A DNA stretch of 43,430 nucleotides, taken from Treponema sp. (lineage in GTDB: Bacteria; Spirochaetota; Spirochaetia; Treponematales; Breznakiellaceae). A model generated the notes under the pieces. The model was not told the DNA's origin and searched no databases. It saw nothing but the letters and a program-made list of their open reading frames with translations. The stretch is from the NCBI GenBank assembly GCA_031281025.1, contig JAITFY010000077.1, positions 1-43,430 of the forward strand. The letters are read 5' to 3'. Positions 1 through 8,947 of this stretch are shown here, piece after piece. Numbering within the stretch: position 1 is the first letter of the stretch; every line of letters starts with the position of its first letter. The position numbers and the translations under genes are program-made.

Positions 1-1402
1 TTCCTATTTTGGAAAGCTCATCTACAATGATACTTGCAGTATCCTGGTACATGGTGCTTTCAGACCTGATTGTAAGATCAAACTCAACCGGCCGGTTTTC
101 CCAATCGCGCATTGTACCGGATGAATCCCTGTTTATGTTGATAAAAGAGAGCAGCTCAATCGCTCTTTCTGTATCAAATAAAAATTGATTTTTAATTTCG
201 GGATTGTAAAAAGGATTAGGCCCTGGAAAAATATCGAGCTTGGGCTCTGCAAGACCCCTAAACACTTGCGAGTTTATTCTTTCGCGATTTAAAAGGCAGC
301 TCATTGCCTGACGGAATTCTTTTAGAACAAACCACTCGTATGAAGGTTTTCCGGTGTTAACGGGATTTTGGTTAAATGTCCAAAACGGAGCTCCAAGCGC
401 GCTCTCGGCATTAAATACTGTGTAATTTTTAACTCTGGCATTAACAAGACCGCTTATATCTTCCGGACGCAGCCGGTAAGATTCAATGCTGCCATTTTTA
501 AACAACAGTAATTGGGTGTTTTCTTCTGGAATTATCCGTACAATCATTTCATCTGTGTACGGAATTGATACATCGTTAATGTCTTTGTTCCAGTAATCAG
601 GATTACGCTTGTAAACAAGTCTTTGGCCATGACTGTATTCAACCAAAAACCATTTTCCCATAGAAGGGATTGTACGCGGATTAACTGCAATGCTGAATAT
701 ACTTCTAACTTCGTTAACGCCTCCTTTTAATTTTGCAGGTTCATAAAGATGGCGCGGGCCAAAGTTCATATTGGTCATTAAAAAGGGTTCTGAAATAATT
801 CTTGGAAAATTAAAAGCAAAGGTAAGATCATCTATTTTACTGATTGTTACACGCTCTTCGCTGCCGTCCGGCATTATCACAAACTGTCCATAGTAACCGG
901 AACTTTGAAACTCAGGGTCGCCTTCTATTTCGTCATACCAAAAGATAATATCATCGCTTGTAACTTTAATTCTTCTTGGAGAATTGTAATAAGTCCAATA
1001 CAGGTCGTCACGAAAAGTATAAACCACCTGCATGGTATTATTTTCTTCATCTACGATAACTTCTGGAGTTGCAATTCTGGGTTTCCATTCCCGTTTTATA
1101 ACATCATAATCCAAAAGCCAGTCAAGCATATTTCCTACAACAGCGGAAGTTGTAGCATCCTGCTCGGCAATAAGAATGTTAAAACTTTTAGGGTCTTCGT
1201 TCATCACAGAAACCCAGCTGCCCCCGGCTATCCCCGGTACGAATTCCTCTCCCTGCCACGGCTTACTTACAGTTTTAAGAAGAAGTTCCTCAAGCCCTTG
1301 TGCCCTAAAATTCTCCAGTTCTTCCAGTGTTAGTTCTTCATAGGTTAAACAGGTAAAAAATACAAATAAAAGAATTCCCAAAAAAACAGAGATTTTTTTC
1401 AT
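1..1402 (-). CDS. Peptide/solute-binding lipoprotein, ABC family 5 (partial, C-terminus beyond window)
   Basis: My translation of the minus strand from the ATG at 1402 stays open to base 1, giving about 467 residues; the ORF track misses it because its stop lies outside. The start MKKISVFLGILLFVFFTC is a lipoprotein signal with a spirochaete-type lipobox (FFTC). The mature part reads like SBP_bac_5 (OppA/DppA-type) proteins: an early segment on WKPRIATPEVIVD, then YTFRDDLYW, the hallmark VYKRNPDYWNKD and a later FRQAMSCLLNRERI. It would bind peptides or other solutes outside the membrane for an ABC importer whose permease genes are not in view. No Shine-Dalgarno precedes the ATG; a promoter sits immediately upstream. 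Family call firm, substrate unknown. Confidence 0.85.
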   Translation of the reverse strand, partial: MKKISVFLGILLFVFFTCLTYEELTLEELENFRAQGLEELLLKTVSKPWQGEEFVPGIAGGSWVSVMNEDPKSFNILIAEQDATTSAVVGNMLDWLLDYDVIKREWKPRIATPEVIVDEENNTMQVVYTFRDDLYWTYYNSPRRIKVTSDDIIFWYDEIEGDPEFQSSGYYGQFVIMPDGSEERVTISKIDDLTFAFNFPRIISEPFLMTNMNFGPRHLYEPAKLKGGVNEVRSIFSIAVNPRTIPSMGKWFLVEYSHGQRLVYKRNPDYWNKDINDVSIPYTDEMIVRIIPEENTQLLLFKNGSIESYRLRPEDISGLVNARVKNYTVFNAESALGAPFWTFNQNPVNTGKPSYEWFVLKEFRQAMSCLLNRERINSQVFRGLAEPKLDIFPGPNPFYNPEIKNQFLFDTERAIELLSFININRDSSGTMRDWENRPVEFDLTIRSESTMYQDTASIIVDELSKIG

Positions 1403-1407
1403 AATGT

Positions 1408-1436
1408 ATTTTATCAAAAAATTAGGTGGGTGTAAA
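1408..1436 (-). promoter_or_regulatory. Putative promoter of the peptide-binding lipoprotein gene, leaderless geometry
   Basis: On the minus strand TTTACA (1436-1431), a 17-base spacer and TAAAAT (1413-1408) form a good sigma-70-type promoter. Only five bases separate the -10 box from the ATG at 1402, so the transcript would begin at or within a base or two of the start codon. Confidence 0.55.
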
Positions 1437-1456
1437 TGCAGATGTTTATATGTTAT

Positions 1457-2377
1457 CTAACCCCAAAGCTCCGTAGACAAATAGCGCTCCCCTGTATCAG
1501 GTAAAATCACTACGATTGTTTTACCTGCGTTTTCTGAACGTCTGGCAATAGACAAAGCGGCTTCCAGTGCAGCGCCGGAGGAAATCCCTGCAAAGATTCC
1601 CTCCAAACGCGCTAAATTACGTGCAACGGCGGCGGCTTTTTCCTCGTCCACAGGGAGAACTTCGTCTATAATGGACATTTCAAGTACGCCGGGAATAAAC
1701 CCCGCTCCTATACCCTGAATTTTGTGAGAACCTGCATCGCCGCCGGAAAGTACCGCAGAAGAGAGCGGTTCAACGGCAATTACCTTAATTGACTGGTTTT
1801 TTGCTTTTAAAAATTTGGAGCAGCCGGTTAGAGTTCCTCCCGTTCCAACTCCGCCAACAAGGATATCTATCTTTCCATTGGTGTCGTTCCAAATTTCAGG
1901 TCCTGTTGTTTTTTCGTGAATAGCGGGATTTGCAGGATTGTCAAATTGCCGGGGAATCCAGGAATTAGGGATCGAAACAGCAAGTTTTTCCGCTTCTTCG
2001 ATTGCCCCTTTCATGCCGGATTTTCCGTCTGTAAGTACAACTTCCGCTCCAAGCGCCTTTAAAAGTTTCTGTCTTTCAATGCTCATTGTTTGCGGCATGG
2101 TAAGGATTATTCTGTATCCCTTAACTGCGGCTATGTAAGCCAGCCCAATGCCGGTGTTGCCGCTTGTTGCTTCGATAATGCACGAGCCTTTTGTAAGTTT
2201 TCCTTCTTTTTCTGCCGCTTCAATCATCGCTAAAGCAATGCGATCTTTGATACTGTGCATAGGATTAAAGCTTTCCAGTTTAACAAGTATATCTGTTTCT
2301 GTGTCATTCATCCTGTTTAAACGTACAAGCGGAGTATTGCCAATTAAATCGGTAATTTTATTAAACTGATAACCCAT
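1457..2377 (-). CDS. cysK: Cysteine synthase (O-acetylserine sulfhydrylase)
   Basis: PLP enzyme that makes cysteine from O-acetylserine and sulfide in the cytoplasm. Starting at the ATG at 2377 gives 306 residues, the usual family length; the ORF track extends five codons further to a TTG, which I think less likely. The PLP lysine is K44 in NPMHSIKDR, the substrate loop is TSGNTGIG, and the phosphate-binding loop is GVGTGGTLTG. The first residues (FNKITDLIGNTPLVRLN) are typical. The gene overlaps the 3' end of metY by 17 bases, so the two are almost certainly co-transcribed and translationally coupled. A cystathionine beta-synthase-like role cannot be excluded from sequence alone. Confidence 0.92.
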   Translation of the reverse strand: MGYQFNKITDLIGNTPLVRLNRMNDTETDILVKLESFNPMHSIKDRIALAMIEAAEKEGKLTKGSCIIEATSGNTGIGLAYIAAVKGYRIILTMPQTMSIERQKLLKALGAEVVLTDGKSGMKGAIEEAEKLAVSIPNSWIPRQFDNPANPAIHEKTTGPEIWNDTNGKIDILVGGVGTGGTLTGCSKFLKAKNQSIKVIAVEPLSSAVLSGGDAGSHKIQGIGAGFIPGVLEMSIIDEVLPVDEEKAAAVARNLARLEGIFAGISSGAALEAALSIARRSENAGKTIVVILPDTGERYLSTELWG

Positions 2378-3644
2378 AATCCAAATCTTCAATTATGTCA
2401 TCAATATGCTCTGTACCAATGGAAAGCCTTATCGTATTGGGTTTTATTCCGCAGCCAAGCAATTCGCTTTCTGACATTTGTGAATGTGTGGTAGATGCCG
2501 GATGAATCACAAGCGACTTTACATCCGCAACATTTGCAAGAAGAGAAAATAACCGAAGTTTTTCTGTAAAAACCTTTGCTCTTTGCGCGTCTCCTTTAAT
2601 CTCGAATGTAAAAATGGAACCTGCGCCTTTTGGAAAATACCGTTTGTAAAGGCCGTGATTTTTGTGTCCCAAAAGGGAAGGGTGGTTGACGCTTTCTACC
2701 TGCGGATGCCCGGCAAGGAATTCCACAACTTTAAGGGAGTTTTCTACATGGCGTTCAACACGCAGGGAAAGAGTTTCAAGCCCCTGCAAGAATAAAAATG
2801 CGTTAAAAGGTGAAAGCGCAGCTCCAGTGTCACGTAACAGAGTAGTGCGCGCCTTGATAATGTAAGCCATGTTTTTTACCGCTTCTGTAAAAACAATGCC
2901 ATGGTAACTTGGGTTTGGTTTGGAAAGGCCTGTAAATTTGTCATTTTGTGCCCAGTCAAATTTGCCGCTGTCAATAATTACGCCGCCAATGGAAGTACCG
3001 TGCCCTCCTATAAACTTTGTCGCGGAATGTACGACAATATCAGCGCCCAGTTCAATTGGTCTTAAAAGATATGGGGTAGCAAATGTATTATCTGCGATTA
3101 CAGGAATACTGTTTTTATGGGCAATTTCGGCTACCGCTTCGATATCTACAATACTGGAATTGGGATTCCCCATAGTTTCAAAGAATATCGCTTTTGTATT
3201 TGGTTTAATTGCTTTTTCAAAATTTGCAGGATCACTTCCGTCAACAAAAGTGGTTTCTACACCCATATCCTTAAAGGTATGTGCAAACAAATTGTAAGTA
3301 CCGCCGTATATTTGCGTATCTGCAATTATATGATCGCCTGCGCGTGTTATGTTCTGAATTGCCAAAGTAGATGCCGCCTGCCCGGATGCCAATGCAAGAG
3401 CTCCAACGCCCATTTCCAGAGCCGCCATTCGCTGCTCAAAAACATCCCATGTGGGATTCATAATTCTTGTATAGATATTCCCCATTTCTGTCAAAGCAAA
3501 ACGGTCTGCCGCCGATTTTGCGCTGGGAAAAACATAAGAAGTTGTCTGGTAAATTGGGACAGCTCTTGAATCTGTTGCCGGATCGGGCTTTTCCTGCCCT
3601 GCGTGAATCTGGATTGTTTCAAAACGATAATTTTTTTTGGACAT
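2361..3644 (-). CDS. metY: O-acetylhomoserine sulfhydrylase (aminocarboxypropyltransferase)
   Basis: PLP enzyme of the Cys/Met metabolism family that makes homocysteine directly from O-acetylhomoserine and sulfide. The length of 427 residues and the opening FETIQIHAGQEKPDPATDSRAVPIYQT are characteristic of MetY rather than MetB or MetC. The PLP lysine is K210 in HSATKFIGGHGTSIGG. A strong AAGGAG site precedes the ATG. It is first in a two-gene operon with cysK, so one transcript supplies sulfide fixation into both cysteine and homocysteine. No SAM riboswitch is visible in the short leader. It is divergent from the response regulator gene. Confidence 0.93.
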   Translation of the reverse strand: MSKKNYRFETIQIHAGQEKPDPATDSRAVPIYQTTSYVFPSAKSAADRFALTEMGNIYTRIMNPTWDVFEQRMAALEMGVGALALASGQAASTLAIQNITRAGDHIIADTQIYGGTYNLFAHTFKDMGVETTFVDGSDPANFEKAIKPNTKAIFFETMGNPNSSIVDIEAVAEIAHKNSIPVIADNTFATPYLLRPIELGADIVVHSATKFIGGHGTSIGGVIIDSGKFDWAQNDKFTGLSKPNPSYHGIVFTEAVKNMAYIIKARTTLLRDTGAALSPFNAFLFLQGLETLSLRVERHVENSLKVVEFLAGHPQVESVNHPSLLGHKNHGLYKRYFPKGAGSIFTFEIKGDAQRAKVFTEKLRLFSLLANVADVKSLVIHPASTTHSQMSESELLGCGIKPNTIRLSIGTEHIDDIIEDLDYGLSV

Positions 3645-3664
3645 AGTATCTCCTTGTTGTAACC

Positions 3665-3694
3665 AATATACAATAATATAGGTTAAATTATCAA
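3665..3694 (-). promoter_or_regulatory. Putative metY-cysK promoter
   Basis: Minus-strand TTGATA (3694-3689), an 18-base spacer and TATATT (3670-3665) lie about 20 bases before the metY start. The leader is too short for a riboswitch. Confidence 0.5.
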
Positions 3695-3714
3695 GGGATT
3701 TTTTAAAATATAAA

Positions 3715-3743
3715 TTGACATTTTTTAAAATATATTGTATGAA
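3715..3743 (+). promoter_or_regulatory. Putative promoter of the response regulator/purine operon
   Basis: Perfect TTGACA (3715-3720), 17 bases, then TATGAA (3738-3743). A Shine-Dalgarno AGAGG (3751-3755) follows, five bases before the ATG at 3761. It is the only clear promoter before purK, which begins five bases after the regulator stop. Confidence 0.55.
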
Positions 3744-3760
3744 TTTATTTAGAGGTAATA

Positions 3761-4180
3761 ATGGACAAAAACGATAATTTGCGAAAAATTATTCTTTTAG
3801 TTGATGATGATCAGACTCATCTTTCAATTACTGGAATTCTATTAAGAGAAAAATATGAAGTATTTATGGAAAAATCAGGAAAAGAAGCTTTGGAATTCCT
3901 AAATAACAAACAAATCGTTCCAGATTTAATACTTCTTGATATTCTAATGCCAGAAATGGACGGCTGGATAGTATTCGACAAAATTAATGATATTGCCGCT
4001 TTAAAATTCACTCCAATAATGTTTTATACATCATTGGATGATGATAGCGCCAAAGAAAAGGCCTATGAGCTTGGTGCATTTGATTACATTACAAAACCAT
4101 GTAATAACTCAGTTTTACAGGAAAAAATAAAAGAAACATTAGAAAGAGCAGAATTACAAAAACAGCATTACGGCATATAA
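3761..4180 (+). CDS. Receiver-only response regulator (CheY-like)
   Basis: A single REC domain fills the 139-residue protein and there is no output domain. All signalling residues are present: acidic pocket D15-D16 in LVDDD, phosphoacceptor D60 in LILLDILMPEMDG, switch threonine T90 in FYTS, and K112 in ITKPC. Such proteins act by binding partners or relaying phosphate. No histidine kinase lies nearby. The gene ends five bases before purK and the promoter lies ahead of it, so it seems to lead the purine operon. Its role there is unknown; it is not the flagellar CheY by context. Confidence 0.88.
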   Translation: MDKNDNLRKIILLVDDDQTHLSITGILLREKYEVFMEKSGKEALEFLNNKQIVPDLILLDILMPEMDGWIVFDKINDIAALKFTPIMFYTSLDDDSAKEKAYELGAFDYITKPCNNSVLQEKIKETLERAELQKQHYGI

Positions 4181-4185
4181 CGATA

Positions 4186-5340
4186 ATGAAAATAGTTCAT
4201 CCCAACGGCACAATAGGTATCATCGGTGGCGGGCAGCTTGGCCGTATGATGATTTACCGCTCCAAAAAGCTGGGATTCCGTTTTGCTGTTCTTGACGAAA
4301 ATGAAGCGCCCGCACAGGCGCTTTCTGATGTTTTTATAAAAGGAAGCCTAAAAGATGCAGATGCGCTGGAAGAGCTTTCAAAAGTTTCGGATGTTTTAAC
4401 ATACGAAATCGAACACATTAATACCGCAGCCCTTGAGAATATCCATTCCAAAGGCAAGGTTATATACCCGTCGCCTGATGTATTGGCAGTTATTCAAGAC
4501 AAGCTTTTACAGAAAGAGTTATTCGTAAAAAAGGGGCTTCCCACAGCGCCGTTTTTTAAAGAAGATGATCCTTGTAAAGCAGATTTTAGCGCAAGAGTAT
4601 TTCCGCTTGTGCAAAAAAGCCGGCGGGAAGGCTACGACGGACGAGGGGTAAAAATTCTTAAAAGCGCAAACGATGAACCTATGAGCCCTCCTTCGATATT
4701 CGAGGAAATGGTCGATATCGATAAAGAACTTGCCGTAATGGTAAGCCGCTCCATAGACGGTTCTCTTGCACTGTTCCCTGTTACGGAGATGGCCTTTAAT
4801 CCTGATCACAACATTTGTGATACAGTTATAACACCGGCTCGTATAAACGAAAAAACAGCCGCCATAACAAGAGACATTGCTGTAAGTGTTGTAGAATCTC
4901 TAAACGGCATCGGCATTTTTGGCGTTGAGCTTTTTTTGGATACTCAAGGCAAAGTACTTGTAAATGAAGTTGCCCCGCGTCCGCATAATTCAGGGCATTA
5001 TACTATGGAAGCCTGCGTTACCTGCCAGTTTGAACAGCATGTACGTGCAATTTGCGGCCTTCCGCTGGGAGATACAACACTTCTAAGGCCTGCCGTAATG
5101 GTAAACTTACTGGGGCAGCCAAACTCAAGTGGAGCAGTGGCCGTTCATGGTTTGGACAGGGCTTTACAAGTTGCGGGTTTTTCGCCGCACTTTTACGGAA
5201 AATCACAAACACGCCCCTTTCGCAAGATGGGGCATTTTACGGTAACTTCTGATACACTGGAAGATGCTTTAAAGAAAGCCGAATATGTACGGTCTTTCCT
5301 TAAAATCAGCTCAATAACTTTAACTGGAGAAACAAAATGA
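4186..5340 (+). CDS. purK: 5-(carboxyamino)imidazole ribonucleotide synthase
   Basis: ATP-grasp enzyme that carboxylates AIR with bicarbonate and ATP to N5-CAIR in de novo purine synthesis. At 384 residues it matches PurK. Visible signatures are the N-terminal [12 protein letters not shown] loop, [14 protein letters not shown] in the ATP-grasp region and [14 protein letters not shown] near the metal/ATP site. Shine-Dalgarno is weak, but the preceding stop lies five bases upstream, so coupling is likely. The stop overlaps the purE start by four bases (ATGA). The presence of PurK means the partner PurE should be the N5-CAIR mutase type. Confidence 0.94.
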   Translation: MKIVHPNGTIGIIGGGQLGRMMIYRSKKLGFRFAVLDENEAPAQALSDVFIKGSLKDADALEELSKVSDVLTYEIEHINTAALENIHSKGKVIYPSPDVLAVIQDKLLQKELFVKKGLPTAPFFKEDDPCKADFSARVFPLVQKSRREGYDGRGVKILKSANDEPMSPPSIFEEMVDIDKELAVMVSRSIDGSLALFPVTEMAFNPDHNICDTVITPARINEKTAAITRDIAVSVVESLNGIGIFGVELFLDTQGKVLVNEVAPRPHNSGHYTMEACVTCQFEQHVRAICGLPLGDTTLLRPAVMVNLLGQPNSSGAVAVHGLDRALQVAGFSPHFYGKSQTRPFRKMGHFTVTSDTLEDALKKAEYVRSFLKISSITLTGETK

Positions 5341-5816
5341 TAGGAATTATCATGGGAAGCGATTCCGACTTTTCTGTAATGGAGGCTGCGGGCGAAATTT
5401 TAAAAGAAGCTGGTATTCCCTTTGAAATGACAATCGTTTCTGCACACCGCACTCCGCAGCGTCTTTTCCATTATGCGCAAACTGCGCAGCAGCGCGGGCT
5501 TAAAGTTATAATTGCAGGCGCTGGAGGAGCTGCGCATCTTCCCGGAATGACGGCATCCATTACAACCCTTCCGGTAATCGGAGTCCCTGTAAAGACTCAA
5601 GCCTTTTCAGGGCTCGACTCCCTCTTATCGATTGTACAGATGCCCGCAGGGATTCCAGTCGCAACAGTTTCGGTAAACGGAGCAAAAAATGCAGGCCTCC
5701 TTGCAATACGCATCCTGGCATTGCAGGATGAAACAATTGCAAAATGGCTAAAAAACTATATGGAAAGCATAAAAGAAGAAGTTGAGAACAAAGCCAAAAA
5801 AATGGAAGCCAATTAA
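5337..5816 (+). CDS. purE: N5-carboxyaminoimidazole ribonucleotide mutase (class I PurE)
   Basis: Converts N5-CAIR made by PurK to CAIR. The 159-residue protein shows the class I signatures GSDSD (residues 8-12), SAHRTP (35-40) and [12 protein letters not shown] (61-72). Class II PurE, which uses CO2 directly and is known from Treponema denticola, has SAHKT and a different glycine loop. The start is fixed by ATGA overlap with purK. The C-terminal tail is lysine/glutamate-rich and ends MEAN, where a 14-base direct repeat begins. Confidence 0.94.
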   Translation: MIGIIMGSDSDFSVMEAAGEILKEAGIPFEMTIVSAHRTPQRLFHYAQTAQQRGLKVIIAGAGGAAHLPGMTASITTLPVIGVPVKTQAFSGLDSLLSIVQMPAGIPVATVSVNGAKNAGLLAIRILALQDETIAKWLKNYMESIKEEVENKAKKMEAN

Positions 5817-5831
5817 TTGGAAGCCAATTAA
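5803..5831 (+). repeat. 14-base tandem duplication at the purE-purF junction
   Basis: TGGAAGCCAATTAA occurs at 5803-5816 and again at 5818-5831, period 15. The first copy contains the purE stop; the second copy leads into the purF Shine-Dalgarno AGGAG. Removing one copy would put the purE stop directly against the purF ribosome site. Confidence 0.9.
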
Positions 5832-5841
5832 GGAGAACAAA

Positions 5842-7269
5842 ATGCCGGAAAAACTGCATGACCAATGCGGCGTTTTTGGAATATATTCAAACGATATATC
5901 CGATGTAGCATCTCAATGTTATCTTGCTCTTTATGCGCTTCAGCACAGGGGGCAGGAAAGCTGCGGCATTGCAGTATGCAATGACGGAGTTATGCAATAC
6001 CATAACGATCTTGGCCTTGTTCCCGATGTTTTTTCCAAGGAAAAACTGGAAAAGCTTGGCAAAGGCAACATGGCGGTAGGCCATGTGCGTTATTCTCCGG
6101 TTGATCAAAGAAGCCGTTCAAATGCACAGCCGCTTGTTGTACGCCACAGCAAAGGCTCAATTGCAATTGCGCATAACGGAAGCCTTACCAATGCGCAAAC
6201 CCTGCGCGAAAATCTGCAATTACAGGGAACTGTATTTCATACAACCAATGATACAGAAGTAATAATTAACATTATAACAAAAAAAAGAATCAATACAAAC
6301 TCAATAGAAAACGCAATAGAAGAAACAATGAAAGAAATAAAAGGCGCATACTCATTGGTTATTATGTCACCTAAAAAACTTATTGCAGTGCGGGATATTT
6401 GCGGTTTTCGTCCGCTTTGTCTGGGTAAACTTAACGGTGCGTATATAATTGCTTCGGAAAGCTGTGCGCTTGACAGCATAGGAGCGGATTTTATCCGCGA
6501 TATTGAACCAGGAGAGATTTTAATAATCGATCATCACGGACAAAGAAGCATTAAAACTCACTGCGGCAAGAAAAATAATATGTGTGTATTTGAATTTATT
6601 TATTTTGCACGTCCAGATTCCATAATAGAAGGAGCGAATGTTCACGAAGCAAGGATTCGTGCCGGTCGTTTTCTTGCAGAAGAACATCCAGTTGATGCAC
6701 AAGTTGTAATTGGAGTGCCGTCTTCCGGCCTTGATGCCGCACTTGGTTATTCGCAGTATTCAGAAATACCCTATGGTGTTGGTTTTATTAAAAATCGATA
6801 CATAGGACGAACATTTATTGCGCCTACTCAGGAAGAAAGGGAAAAAGCAATACGGATAAAGCTTAATACAATCGCCTCAACGATTAAAAATAAAAAAGTT
6901 ATTTTAATTGACGATTCTATTATCCGCGGTACCACCATGAAAAGAATTGTAAATCTTGTGCGTGAAACCGGAGCAAAGGAAGTACACTTGCGAATATCGT
7001 CTCCGCCATTTATTAATCCATGTTATTTTGGAACAGATATTTCCAGCCGCGAAAATCTTATTTCTCATAAAATGACAACACCGCAAATTTGCAATTATTT
7101 AGGCGCAGACAGTCTTGGCTTTTTATCAGTAAAAAATGTTGCTAAAATAGCCAAAAATGCAAAATGTAATTTTTGCGACGGTTGTTTTACCGGCAATTAT
7201 CCCGTACCAGAACCGGTTATAATAAAAAAAAGTAAATACGATCATAAAATTGGAGAATTGGATTTTTAA
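5842..7269 (+). CDS. purF: Amidophosphoribosyltransferase (glutamine PRPP amidotransferase)
   Basis: First committed step of purine synthesis: PRPP plus glutamine to phosphoribosylamine. I start at the ATG at 5842, behind AGGAG, rather than the ORF-track start at 5782 inside purE. This gives 475 residues with a short propeptide before the nucleophile Cys9 (MPEKLHDQ-CGVFG), as in Bacillus-type PurF. Cysteines in NNMCVFEF, NPCYFG and CNFCDGC match the four ligands of the [4Fe-4S] cluster of that class. The PRPP-binding motif is VILIDDSIIRGTT. The stop overlaps purM by one base (TAATG). Confidence 0.94.
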   Translation: MPEKLHDQCGVFGIYSNDISDVASQCYLALYALQHRGQESCGIAVCNDGVMQYHNDLGLVPDVFSKEKLEKLGKGNMAVGHVRYSPVDQRSRSNAQPLVVRHSKGSIAIAHNGSLTNAQTLRENLQLQGTVFHTTNDTEVIINIITKKRINTNSIENAIEETMKEIKGAYSLVIMSPKKLIAVRDICGFRPLCLGKLNGAYIIASESCALDSIGADFIRDIEPGEILIIDHHGQRSIKTHCGKKNNMCVFEFIYFARPDSIIEGANVHEARIRAGRFLAEEHPVDAQVVIGVPSSGLDAALGYSQYSEIPYGVGFIKNRYIGRTFIAPTQEEREKAIRIKLNTIASTIKNKKVILIDDSIIRGTTMKRIVNLVRETGAKEVHLRISSPPFINPCYFGTDISSRENLISHKMTTPQICNYLGADSLGFLSVKNVAKIAKNAKCNFCDGCFTGNYPVPEPVIIKKSKYDHKIGELDF

Positions 7270-8309
7270 TGTTAAATAGTTACAGCGAAAGTTACAAAGA
7301 TGCCGGTGTCGATATTACCGCCGGATACAGAGCAATCGAACTAATAAAAAAACATATCCAGCGTACAAAGGTTAACGGCGTACTTGAAGATGTTGGCGGC
7401 TTTGGCGGTTTATATGCGCTTCCCAAAACCGGAACGGCTGAACCTGTTTTGGTTTCTGCAACCGATGGTGTAGGAACAAAACTTAAAATTGCAAAACTTA
7501 CCGGCAAACACGACACAATTGGAATTGATTGTGTCGCAATGTGCGTTAACGATATTATTTGCGCAGGCGCTAAACCTTTGTTTTTTCTTGATTACCTTGC
7601 GCTTGGAAAAAATATACCGGAAAAAGTTGAACAAATCGTATCTGGCATAGCAGAAGGCTGTGTTAGGGCAGGGTGCGCTCTTATCGGCGGGGAAACAGCA
7701 GAGCATCCTGGAATTATGAAAGAAGACGAATATGACATTGCAGGTTTTTCTGTGGGAATAGTAGAAAAATCAAAAATCCTGGATAAAGAAAATGTAAAAC
7801 CCGGCGATATAATCATTGGTTTGAGTTCGTCGGGCGTTCATTCCAACGGCTTTTCGCTGACACGTAAAATTTTTAACATCGATGTTAATTGCAATATACT
7901 GGAAAAATACTATCCCGATCTTGGAAAAACGTTAGGTGAAGAACTTTTAATTCCAACCAGGATTTATGTGAATCCTGTTTTACGGCTTTTGGATAAAATT
8001 AACGTAAAATCTATATGTCACATAACAGGCGGAGGTTTTTACGAAAACATTCCCCGTATCTTAGGCTCAAACTCAGGTGCAATTATCGATAAAAAAATGA
8101 TCTATACCCCTCCAATTTTTGACATTATCTCCAAAACAGGAAATATCCCGGAACGTGATATGTTTAATACCTACAACATGGGAGTTGGAATGTGTATAAT
8201 CACATCTTGCGAAGATGCAAATGAAGCTGTAAGTTTACTTTGTTCATCCACAGAAAAAGCGTTTATAATCGGCGAAATATGCAAAGGAAACGGAGTGTTA
8301 ATTGACTAA
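7269..8309 (+). CDS. purM: Phosphoribosylformylglycinamidine cyclo-ligase (AIR synthetase)
   Basis: Closes the imidazole ring, making AIR from FGAM with ATP. The 346-residue length fits. Signatures are YKDAGVDITAG near the N-terminus, ATDGVGTKLKIA, GGETAEHPG and ITGGGFYENIPR. It overlaps purF by one base upstream and purN by eight bases downstream, as expected in a translationally coupled operon. No FGAM synthetase (purL/purQ) gene is in this cluster, so that step must be encoded elsewhere. Confidence 0.94.
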   Translation: MLNSYSESYKDAGVDITAGYRAIELIKKHIQRTKVNGVLEDVGGFGGLYALPKTGTAEPVLVSATDGVGTKLKIAKLTGKHDTIGIDCVAMCVNDIICAGAKPLFFLDYLALGKNIPEKVEQIVSGIAEGCVRAGCALIGGETAEHPGIMKEDEYDIAGFSVGIVEKSKILDKENVKPGDIIIGLSSSGVHSNGFSLTRKIFNIDVNCNILEKYYPDLGKTLGEELLIPTRIYVNPVLRLLDKINVKSICHITGGGFYENIPRILGSNSGAIIDKKMIYTPPIFDIISKTGNIPERDMFNTYNMGVGMCIITSCEDANEAVSLLCSSTEKAFIIGEICKGNGVLID

Positions 8310-8886
8310 AATTGCAGTCCTTGTAAGTGGAGGCGGAACAAACCTGCAGGCGCTCATCGATGCCTGGAAAAAAGGCAGCCTGGAAAATGGAGAATTGTCC
8401 CTTGTGGTTTCTTCGGTTGCCGGCGCTTTTGCTCTTGAAAGAGCGCAAAAGGCAGGTATCAAAACAATAACGATAGAACGAAAAAACTATAAAAAAGCAG
8501 AAGAGTTTGACAAAGTATTAACCTCTGTTTTATCTGAACACCAAATAAACCTGGTTGTTTTAGCAGGTTTTTTATCAGTGGTTGGGCCGCAGACAGTAAA
8601 AACATTCAAAAATAAAATAATCAATGTGCATCCATCGTTAATACCGTCTTTTTGCGGAAAAGGCTTTTATGGTACTCACGTTCACAAGGCAGCCCTTGAA
8701 TACGGTGTAAAAATAACAGGCGCTACTGTTCATTATGTAAATGATGTAATAGACGGCGGGCAGATTATTTTACAAAAAGCGGTGGATGTCCTTGTTTCAG
8801 ATACGCCCGAAACGCTTCAGCAGCGTGTTATGCAGGAAGCGGAGTGGGTTTTGCTGCCGCAAGCAGTAGCGATGATATGTAAATAG
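8302..8886 (+). CDS. purN: Phosphoribosylglycinamide formyltransferase
   Basis: Transfers a formyl group from 10-formyl-THF to GAR. It begins at TTG 8302, inside the purM stop region, with GGAG about six bases upstream; MTKIAVLVSGGGTNLQ is the expected PurN N-terminus. Catalytic motifs INVHPSLIPSF (Asn and His), GATVHYV (His) and DGGQIILQ (Asp region) are intact across 194 residues. The TAG stop lies within a heptamer-type repeat (AAATAGCAGAGAACAGAG) that also forms the spacer to purD. Confidence 0.92.
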   Translation: MTKIAVLVSGGGTNLQALIDAWKKGSLENGELSLVVSSVAGAFALERAQKAGIKTITIERKNYKKAEEFDKVLTSVLSEHQINLVVLAGFLSVVGPQTVKTFKNKIINVHPSLIPSFCGKGFYGTHVHKAALEYGVKITGATVHYVNDVIDGGQIILQKAVDVLVSDTPETLQQRVMQEAEWVLLPQAVAMICK

Positions 8887-8900
8887 CAGAGAACAGAGAG
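8881..8900 (+). repeat. Heptamer-family repeat at the purN-purD junction
   Basis: AAATAGCAGAGAACAGAGAG can be read as AGCAGAG-AACAGAG heptads preceded by AAAT. The same motif starts the long hairpins at 43072 and 43185 and occurs on the minus strand in argS. The purN stop TAG is part of it. Confidence 0.65.
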
Positions 8901-8947
8901 TGATCGTGTTAACCTTGTTTGTTTTGTGGTTAACGGTAGGGGGTTTT

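Noticed and set aside
905-1333. 142-residue plus-strand ORF
   Set aside because: It is the antisense shadow of the peptide-binding lipoprotein gene, whose translation has clear family motifs.
5782-5841. Upstream start for purF inside purE
   Set aside because: The extension [14 protein letters not shown] is the purE tail read in another frame plus the 14-base duplication; AGGAG and the propeptide-Cys arrangement fix the start at 5842.
8900-8947. GTG 8900 start for purD
   Set aside because: It adds a hydrophobic leader not found in PurD; the GTG at 8948 gives the family N-terminus and has an AGGGGG site.
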